DNA of 5,137 nt. Origin: an uncultured bacterium (GTDB lineage: Bacteria; Actinomycetota; Actinomycetes; S36-B12). The translations under genes and the position numbers were made by a program. Positions within the stretch are counted from its first letter, which is position 1, and each line of letters starts with the position of its first letter. Below are positions 1 to 4,446 of the stretch, in pieces. Below the pieces are notes generated by a model, which was given only the letters and a program-made list of their open reading frames with translations, searched no databases and had not been told where the DNA came from. The stretch covers positions 1 through 5,137 of the forward strand of contig CAJAKT010000138.1 in assembly GCA_903940375.1 (NCBI GenBank). Direction: 5' to 3'.

Positions 1-1431
1 CAGACGGAAGTTCAGGCACACGGGAAGTGCCGATCCCGATGGCTTGGGTGTGGGCTTTCCCGACGGCTCGGGTTCAGGGCCAACGACATAGGTGAAGGCC
101 TTCTTCGCCGTGGCCGGCGGCTGATCCGGATTGGTGACCACGACGGTCACCGGCCCGGTCTTGCCCTCGGGTGTCTTCGCGGTGATGGTGGCCTCACTCA
201 CGACCTTGACGCCCGTGGCATCGGCACCGTCGAAGGTCACCGTGGCACCGGAGAGGAATCCGGTACCCGTGATCGTCACCTTCGTACCGCCCGTCTCCGG
301 GCCGTCAGCAGGCTTGACCCCGGTGATCATCGGGGCCTCGACGAATTCATAGCTCTCCGCGAGCGTGGCCGGCGGGACTCCGGGGTTACGGACACCGACA
401 TCGACGAGGCCGAGTTCACCAGCCGGCGTGAGCGCAGTGATCTTGGTGCTGCTGACCACCTCGACCTCCGTCGCCTTCTTTCCGCCGAAGATGACCTTTG
501 CGTCGGGCGCGAATCCGGTTCCGACGATCGTCACCTTCGTGCCGCCCGACATCGCACCGGAGGCAGGGCGGACGAGCATCACGACTCGCGGCGGCTGGTC
601 GACGTAGGTGAAGGCATCCTGGAGCGCATAGGACTCTTCGTCGGGATTACGCACGTTGACGACAACCGGGCCCAGCGATCCGATCGGCGTCGTCACGCGC
701 AACGTCGTGGGATCCACCACGACAACATCCTTCGCCGCTCGCCCGCCGAAGGCGACGAGCGCACCGTCCTCGAAGCCGTTGCCCTTGATGATGACCGTCT
801 CGCCACCGTCCTTAGAGCCTTCCGACGGCCGCACCTCCGTCGCCCGCTCGACCGGGAGGGCCACATACGTGAAGGCGTTGTCGAGCATCGTGCTCGTGCC
901 ATCGGGGTTCGTGACGACCACATCTACGGGGTACAGACTCGAACTCGCGGGAGTGGTCGCCGTGATGGCCCCGTCGCTCACCACGTCCACGTTGACTGCC
1001 GGAATGCCATCGATGAGGACTGTCGCCCCCGGCTGGAAGCCCGCGCCGGCGATGCGGATCTCGGTGCCACCGGTGACCAACCCGAATGACGGAGCCAGCG
1101 CTTCCGCCTTGGGCCCGCCGGCCGGTGCCACGCAGGCATTCTCCGCTGCGATGTACTCCTCACCGCTCGCGCAGATCGTGCGCGGCACGCACGTGCCCGA
1201 TGACGCGTCAAACCAGGTGCTGCTGGAACAGCCACCCAGCCCGGGCGAACGCGATGCCGACGGCGCCGTGGCCGGAGTGGAGATCGAGGACAGCACCATG
1301 CTGACAAGGAGCACCGCTCCGGCGATGATCAGCAGTACCACGCCCGTGATGACGAGATACCCGATGACGCCGTAACCGCCCGCGCGCGACAGCACCCGCG
1401 CCGCGGAGTCGGTCGATCGAGCGCGCGCCAT
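1..1431 (-). CDS. Membrane-anchored IPT/TIG-repeat surface protein (3' end beyond window)
   Basis: The frame is open for 477 codons from ATG at 1431 to the left edge, with no stop, so the C-terminus is missing. Residues 1-19 are Arg-rich and followed by a hydrophobic segment at about 20-47, which suggests an anchor with the N-terminus in the cytosol and the rest outside. Residues 68-100 hold four cysteines (C68, C81, C87, C100). Four IPT/TIG Ig-like domains follow at about 113-190, 200-277, 287-364 and 372-449. Each has a GG-x-x-V/I-x-I-x-G-x-GF core near its start, an NP pair late on and an aromatic-rich F/Y-x-F/Y-V end. A Pro/Lys/Ser linker (453-467) leads to another cysteine (C472), so a further domain probably lies beyond the edge. 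AAGGGG lies 4 nt before the ATG. TIG domains are Ig-like folds common in bacterial surface adhesins and other extracellular proteins; the ligand here is unknown. The architecture is clear, the function is not. Confidence 0.88.
   Translation of the reverse strand, partial: MARARSTDSAARVLSRAGGYGVIGYLVITGVVLLIIAGAVLLVSMVLSSISTPATAPSASRSPGLGGCSSSTWFDASSGTCVPRTICASGEEYIAAENACVAPAGGPKAEALAPSFGLVTGGTEIRIAGAGFQPGATVLIDGIPAVNVDVVSDGAITATTPASSSLYPVDVVVTNPDGTSTMLDNAFTYVALPVERATEVRPSEGSKDGGETVIIKGNGFEDGALVAFGGRAAKDVVVVDPTTLRVTTPIGSLGPVVVNVRNPDEESYALQDAFTYVDQPPRVVMLVRPASGAMSGGTKVTIVGTGFAPDAKVIFGGKKATEVEVVSSTKITALTPAGELGLVDVGVRNPGVPPATLAESYEFVEAPMITGVKPADGPETGGTKVTITGTGFLSGATVTFDGADATGVKVVSEATITAKTPEGKTGPVTVVVTNPDQPPATAKKAFTYVVGPEPEPSGKPTPKPSGSALPVCLNFRL
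85..1095 (-). repeat. Four tandem TIG-domain coding repeats, period about 255-264 bp
   Basis: The four TIG domains are visible as DNA-level repeats. The plus-strand block starting gaatccggt or gaagcc recurs at 256, 511, 772 and 1036, at intervals of 255, 261 and 264 bp, all multiples of three. The copies at 256-293 and 511-548 match at 33 of 38 positions, so domains 3 and 4 look like the most recent duplication, while domains 1 and 2 have diverged further. This is in-frame domain repetition within one gene, not a mobile or satellite repeat. Confidence 0.8.
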
Positions 1432-1435
1432 ATGT

Positions 1436-1441
1436 CCCCTT
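1436..1441 (-). promoter_or_regulatory. Ribosome binding site of the TIG-repeat gene
   Basis: AAGGGG on the minus strand sits 4 nt before the ATG at 1431 and supports that start. The spacing is short but usable. Confidence 0.55.
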
Positions 1442-1461
1442 GGTCCGAGTTGATCAGGACG

Positions 1462-1467
1462 ATGGTA
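1462..1467 (-). promoter_or_regulatory. Candidate -10 box (TACCAT) for the TIG-repeat gene
   Basis: TACCAT on the minus strand fits the actinobacterial TANNNT -10 pattern and would give a leader of roughly 25 nt containing the AAGGGG site. No convincing -35 hexamer is present at 16-18 bp, so this is a weak prediction. The 91-bp region 1432-1522 must contain the promoters of both divergent genes. Confidence 0.3.
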
Positions 1468-1508
1468 AGCCCCAGCATCGGCGGGAACGCCTGACGACGC
1501 GAAGGGAC

Positions 1509-1514
1509 TAGCCT
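1509..1514 (+). promoter_or_regulatory. Candidate -10 box (TAGCCT) for leaderless transcription of the transporter
   Basis: TAGCCT fits the TANNNT -10 consensus and ends 8 nt before the GTG at 1523, the spacing at which actinobacterial transcripts start on or next to the start codon. The only Shine-Dalgarno-like string, GAAGGGA at 1501-1507, is 15 nt from the GTG and too far to work well. Both facts point to leaderless expression. No clear -35 is seen. Confidence 0.4.
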
Positions 1515-1522
1515 GTCGGCTC

Positions 1523-2401
1523 GTGACACGACGTGGCTGGGCCCTACTGCTCCTGCTCGGTGTCGTGTGGGGCCTGCCCTACCTGTTCATCAAGATCGCT
1601 GTCGAGTCCTTCTCTCCCCAGGGCGTCGTCTTCCTTCGCTGTCTCATCGCCGCCGTGATCCTGCTGCCGATCGCCATCGGCTCGGGGCAACTCGGTCGTC
1701 TGCGCGGTCGGTGGACGTGGGTCATCGCCTTCGCTTTCGTCGAGATCACCTTCACCTGGCTGGCCCTCAACTGGGCCGAGCAGCGGATCTCCAGCTCCTT
1801 TGCCGCCCTGCTCATCGCCACGGTTCCGCTCGTGACCTCTGTGCTGGCCTGGCGCGTCGGCATCGACGACCGGCTCAGCGGACGACGACTCGTCGGGCTG
1901 GGCATCGGCTTCCTCGGAGTCGTCGCCCTCGTCGGCCTCGACATCAGCGGCAGCAGCCTGTGGGCCGTGGTGGCGATGATCGTCACTGTGGTCGGCTACT
2001 CGCTGGGCCCGATCATCGTCGACCGCCGGCTCTCTGACCTCCCGAGCCTGGCGATCATCGCCTGCGCGATGACCATCAACGCGGTCATCTACGCCCCATG
2101 GGCGCTGCTCACCTGGCCGACGGAGCCCATCCCGGCCTCGGCCTGGGTGTCCGTACTCGTGCTCGGCTCGATCTGCTCGGCACTCGCGTTCATCATCTTC
2201 TTTGCGCTGATCTCCGAGGTCGGGCCGTCGCGGACGACGCTCATCACCTACATCAACCCGGTCGTCGCCGTGGCGCTCGGTGTCGTCGTGCTCGCCGAGC
2301 CGCTGACCATCGGACTGGCTGTCGGACTACCGCTCGTGCTGCTCGGCTCGTGGATGGCAACCCGGAAGGGTCCGGTACTCGAGTCCGAGCCACACGCCTG
2401 A
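1523..2401 (+). CDS. EamA/DMT-superfamily transporter
   Basis: This 292-residue protein is almost entirely hydrophobic and has the length and two-repeat layout of ten-helix EamA (drug/metabolite transporter) inner-membrane carriers. The first EamA repeat spans about residues 7-140 and begins with the typical GVVWGLPYLFIKIA segment. The AEQRISSSFAALLIATVPL stretch is characteristic of its fourth helix. The second repeat spans about 145-283 and carries TYINPVVAVALG followed by LAEPLT, the family's conserved late P-and-E region. A short polar tail follows. Relatives export amino acids, nucleobases, drugs or other small metabolites, and the substrate cannot be read from sequence. The GTG start is taken because the hydrophobic helix begins within a few residues of it; expression may be leaderless. 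It diverges from the TIG gene and converges on the XRE/B3-4/PaiB operon with a 16-bp gap. Confidence 0.9.
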   Translation: MTRRGWALLLLLGVVWGLPYLFIKIAVESFSPQGVVFLRCLIAAVILLPIAIGSGQLGRLRGRWTWVIAFAFVEITFTWLALNWAEQRISSSFAALLIATVPLVTSVLAWRVGIDDRLSGRRLVGLGIGFLGVVALVGLDISGSSLWAVVAMIVTVVGYSLGPIIVDRRLSDLPSLAIIACAMTINAVIYAPWALLTWPTEPIPASAWVSVLVLGSICSALAFIIFFALISEVGPSRTTLITYINPVVAVALGVVVLAEPLTIGLAVGLPLVLLGSWMATRKGPVLESEPHA

Positions 2402-2403
2402 GA

Positions 2404-2417
2404 TTGCCGTCCGGCAA
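2404..2417. terminator. Short inverted repeat filling the convergent gap
   Basis: TTGCC-GTCC-GGCAA forms a 5-bp stem with a 4-nt loop and occupies 14 of the 16 bp between the transporter stop (2401) and the end of the PaiB-like gene (2418). Its position suggests a small bidirectional terminator. The stem is weak and neither strand has a U-run after it, so this is a candidate only. Confidence 0.3.
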
Positions 2418-3071
2418 CTAAGACGTGCTGCCCCACTCGCCCCGCTCGTCGAGCCGGCGCGCCTGCTGCACCGCAGCGCCGGGGTCATGCAAGCCCTGAC
2501 GATCCATGAGTCGTCCGATGACCGCACGGCGATGCTCGGCCGGGTTGTGGTCGTCGTACTTGAACTTCGCAACGACATCGATGATGTGCAAACGCAGCCC
2601 CTGCAGGCCCGGCAGCATGCGCCCGTATGGCGGCTCATTGACGTCGATGAGCGCATGGTCGCCCTCCGACTGCAGATGGCGCAGCTGCGTCCGGAGGAGT
2701 TCGGCCTTGGCTTCCGGATCGCTGATGATCTCGGCATCACACGTGAACTGGACGGTCGCGTAGTAGCTGGTGGGCACTCCGTCCTCGTCCGGGCCACCGG
2801 CCTTCGCGCGCCAGGTACTGGGGATGTACGCGTAGTCGCCGATGACGCTGAACAGGACCCTCGGGCGCGCGGCGATGTGCGGCCAGACGGGATTCGGCCG
2901 GGCCAGATGCACCAGCAGGTCAGGGCCCTCGACAACGGCGTGCGTCGGTATGACGATCGGAGCTCCATCGGGGTCGTCGTTCGTCACGGCCAGCTGCCCG
3001 AAGGGTGCCGTCGTACCGAGCCAGTCGCGCCACTCGTCAGGGGAAGCTGAGTCCCACGGGTGAATCAGCAT
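2418..3071 (-). CDS. PaiB-like FMN-binding split-barrel protein
   Basis: This 217-residue protein matches the PaiB family (FMN-binding negative transcriptional regulator). The family pattern is seen as PFGQLAVTND at 22-31, DLLVHLARPNPVW at 51-63, GDYAYIPSTW at 78-87, VPTSYYATVQF at 99-109 and the hallmark VVAKFKYDDHNPAEHR at 166-181. Bacillus subtilis PaiB is known as a repressor acting on sporulation and degradative-enzyme genes, but the fold is a flavin-type split barrel with no classical DNA-binding motif. An enzymatic or ligand-binding role is equally possible here. The 99-109 segment departs from the more usual PTWNY form, and a charged tail follows about residue 192. It is the last gene of the operon. 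Its ATG lies 5 bp after the preceding stop, and a GAGGAG ribosome site is embedded in the last two codons of that gene. No PaiA-type acetyltransferase is adjacent. Confidence 0.88.
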   Translation of the reverse strand: MLIHPWDSASPDEWRDWLGTTAPFGQLAVTNDDPDGAPIVIPTHAVVEGPDLLVHLARPNPVWPHIAARPRVLFSVIGDYAYIPSTWRAKAGGPDEDGVPTSYYATVQFTCDAEIISDPEAKAELLRTQLRHLQSEGDHALIDVNEPPYGRMLPGLQGLRLHIIDVVAKFKYDDHNPAEHRRAVIGRLMDRQGLHDPGAAVQQARRLDERGEWGSTS

Positions 3072-3076
3072 GTCGG

Positions 3077-3793
3077 CTACTCCTCGTTCGCGAGTGTGCG
3101 GGTCTTGAACTCAGCATCGGGTGAATCCACCGCCAGGTATCTGATCAGGTCTGCCGCCGCGCTCTCGGCAACCGCTTGAGCGTCCACTCCGAGTCCATCG
3201 AGGATGAAGAGCGCCTCTGTCGTTGCTGCACCCAGCCGTGTGCGGACGCACTGCCGCCAGTTCCACCGCCGGCACGTGACACCCCGGTCGTCGCGCCAGA
3301 CGATCTCCCCTGCCTCTGCGGCATCGACGACCGGCTGGCCGTCTGCGACGGTGTCGAACGGCTCACCACCCTCCGCGACCACGAGTCGGGCTGCTCCTTC
3401 GTAGCCGGCTAGGTCCTCACCGCCGATGGGCAGCAGGCGGAGGACAGACACCGCGTTGTACACATCAGTGAGCCGGTCGATGCGCGGCAAGCCTGCCTCG
3501 GCGCGACGCACCAGGGCTTCCACACTGGACCGAGCCTGACGTGGCTTGACGCCGAATGCCTGATACGCCAGCCGCCACTGCTGTATCTCGGAGAGGTCCT
3601 GCGGCTCACCACCCGCCAGCTGCGCGACGGCCTGTGCCTGTGCCTCGCGGAGCAGCGTCTCGCTGTGGACGCTCGTGGGACCGGACTGGAGTCCGGTGGC
3701 ATGGATCAGCACCGCGACGTAGTCCGGACGGGCAATCCGCACGGCTGGGTCAACCCACGCCTGCGTGAGCGGCTCGCCCCTCGGCGCATTCAC
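3077..3793 (-). CDS. Free-standing B3/4-domain protein (PheRS beta editing-domain family)
   Basis: This 238-residue protein matches the stand-alone B3/4 family (COG3382-like), related to the B3/B4 module of the phenylalanyl-tRNA synthetase beta subunit. The domain covers about residues 68-215. Visible family features are WRLAYQAFGVKP at 73-84, a Pro-Arg-Ile-Asp-Arg-Leu-Thr-Asp-Val-Tyr-Asn-Ala stretch at 103-114, and the late GEIVWRDDRGVTCRRWNW segment at 162-179 followed by the R-T-x-LGAATTEALFILDGLG region at about 184-201. In PheRS this module removes tyrosine wrongly attached to tRNA-Phe. The free-standing forms lack the synthetase domains, and their substrate is not settled. A trans-editing or amino-acid-binding role is therefore inference. 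The GTG start overlaps the upstream TGA as GTGA and has no good Shine-Dalgarno sequence, which argues for translation by re-initiation after the XRE-cupin gene. Confidence 0.85.
   Translation of the reverse strand: MNAPRGEPLTQAWVDPAVRIARPDYVAVLIHATGLQSGPTSVHSETLLREAQAQAVAQLAGGEPQDLSEIQQWRLAYQAFGVKPRQARSSVEALVRRAEAGLPRIDRLTDVYNAVSVLRLLPIGGEDLAGYEGAARLVVAEGGEPFDTVADGQPVVDAAEAGEIVWRDDRGVTCRRWNWRQCVRTRLGAATTEALFILDGLGVDAQAVAESAAADLIRYLAVDSPDAEFKTRTLANEE
3080..3085 (-). promoter_or_regulatory. Ribosome binding site of the PaiB-like gene, inside the upstream coding end
   Basis: GAGGAG on the minus strand encodes the final Glu-Glu of the B3/4 protein, immediately before its TAG stop, and lies 8 nt from the ATG at 3071. 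It fixes that start and ties translation of the two genes together. Confidence 0.65.
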
Positions 3794-4383
3794 GGTCGAA
3801 CTCGCGTCAACGGCTCAAGCACTGCCATGGTGAACCGAGCGGTCCGCCGCCCAGTGTTGGCATAGGCATGCGGGACATCGGCCACGTAGCTTGCAGCGTC
3901 GCCCACCCTCAACTCCTGTGAATCGCCGCCCACCGTGAGCCGCACCTGCCCGCTCAGGACATGCAGCAGTTCACGAGTGCCGGGGCGGTGCGCGTCCGAC
4001 TCATACCTCTCCCCCGACGCCATCACCCAATCCCACAATTCGAGCATGTCTGGCGTGCCCGCAGCCGCCACCAGCACGGCCGCGCCTCCGCCGTCGCCCC
4101 GCCACAGTGCTTCCCGATCTGCCGAGCGGGTCACGACCACGGTCTCGTCGAAAGCGGGGGCCGCAACGAGATCGGCCAGAGTCACGCGCAGGGCAGTGGC
4201 CAGACGGAGCATCGTGGCGATGCTCGCGTTGCTGGTCCCGGCTTCGACGTTCACGATCATCCGTCGGCTGACCCCACTGCGCTCTGCGAGCTGGTCCAAG
4301 GTCCAGCCGCGATCGGACCGCGTCTCGCGGACGCGGCGCCCCACGACGACCGGCACGTGCTCGATCAGGGAATCGACGGACAT
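3790..4383 (-). CDS. XRE-family regulator with C-terminal cupin sensor domain
   Basis: This 197-residue protein has the standard two-part build of HTH-cupin regulators. An XRE-type helix-turn-helix covers about residues 13-72, with the G-W-T-L-D-Q-L-A start and the recognition helix around SGVSRRMIVNVEAG (36-49). A small cupin barrel covers about 115-192. The cupin has a reduced first motif (H132, G135, E138, then G145) and a second motif GDAASYVADVPHAYAN (161-176) with H172. H132, E138 and H172 could bind a metal, although the classical HxH pair is incomplete. Relatives bind DNA as dimers and sense a small ligand through the cupin; the ligand here is unknown. It is the first gene of the operon, starts at an ATG with AGGAGG just upstream, and sits next to a 40-bp palindrome that is the natural candidate for its own operator. 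Its stop overlaps the start of the B3/4 gene. Confidence 0.92.
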   Translation of the reverse strand: MSVDSLIEHVPVVVGRRVRETRSDRGWTLDQLAERSGVSRRMIVNVEAGTSNASIATMLRLATALRVTLADLVAAPAFDETVVVTRSADREALWRGDGGGAAVLVAAAGTPDMLELWDWVMASGERYESDAHRPGTRELLHVLSGQVRLTVGGDSQELRVGDAASYVADVPHAYANTGRRTARFTMAVLEPLTRVRP

Positions 4384-4386
4384 GGT

Positions 4387-4392
4387 CCTCCT
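4387..4392 (-). promoter_or_regulatory. Perfect AGGAGG ribosome binding site of the XRE-cupin gene
   Basis: AGGAGG on the minus strand lies 3 nt before the ATG at 4383 and supports that start. Only one base separates it from the edge of the palindrome at 4394, so a protein on the palindrome, or a hairpin in a longer transcript, would sit against the ribosome site. Confidence 0.75.
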
Positions 4393-4393
4393 A

Positions 4394-4433
4394 CTGCCTC
4401 AGATAGTGCATTATTATGCACTACCTGAGGCAG
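4394..4433. promoter_or_regulatory. 40-bp near-perfect palindrome, probable operator of the XRE-cupin operon
   Basis: Base by base, positions pair about a centre between 4413 and 4414. The outer 9-bp arms CTGCCTCAG (4394-4402) and CTGAGGCAG (4425-4433) match perfectly. One A/C mismatch follows at 4403/4424. The inner 8-bp arms TAGTGCAT (4404-4411) and ATGCACTA (4416-4423) match perfectly around a TATT core. Thus 17 of 18 arm positions pair, far beyond chance. The AT-rich centre stands out in this GC-rich window and overlaps a possible -10. The position just upstream of an XRE-cupin gene, and the symmetry expected for a dimeric repressor, favour an operator. A transcript from the EAL gene would fold the same DNA into a strong hairpin, but no U-run follows, so a terminator role is less likely. 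Confidence 0.7.
4413..4418 (-). promoter_or_regulatory. Candidate -10 box (CATAAT) in the centre of the palindrome
   Basis: CATAAT on the minus strand matches five of six bases of TATAAT and is the best -10 candidate upstream of the operon. It would place the transcript start near 4406 and give a leader of roughly 20-25 nt. The -35 region is poor, which is common in actinobacteria. If correct, a repressor on the palindrome would block this promoter directly. Confidence 0.4.
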
Positions 4434-4446
4434 GGGCAGATACCAC

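Noticed and set aside
256..1060. Repeats at 255-264 bp intervals as a CRISPR-like or satellite array
   Set aside because: The spacing is in-frame and the repeats encode the conserved core of successive TIG domains; they diverge as protein repeats do.
656..1375. Plus-strand open frame of 239 codons, and the smaller plus-strand frames at 131-352 and 365-607
   Set aside because: They lie opposite the TIG-repeat gene, whose minus-strand frame is open over all 1431 bases and encodes four recognisable domains. Their translations are low-complexity Thr/Pro/Ser/Val antisense products.
2487..3050. Plus-strand open frame of 187 codons
   Set aside because: Antisense to the PaiB-like gene, which has clear family motifs and a ribosome site. 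Long antisense frames are expected at this GC content.
4394..4433. Palindrome as a rho-independent terminator of the EAL gene or as a mobile-element end
   Set aside because: No U-run follows on either strand, the inverted arms abut a 4-nt core with nothing between them, and no transposase or target duplication is present. A regulator-adjacent operator fits better, though a secondary hairpin effect on EAL transcripts is not excluded.
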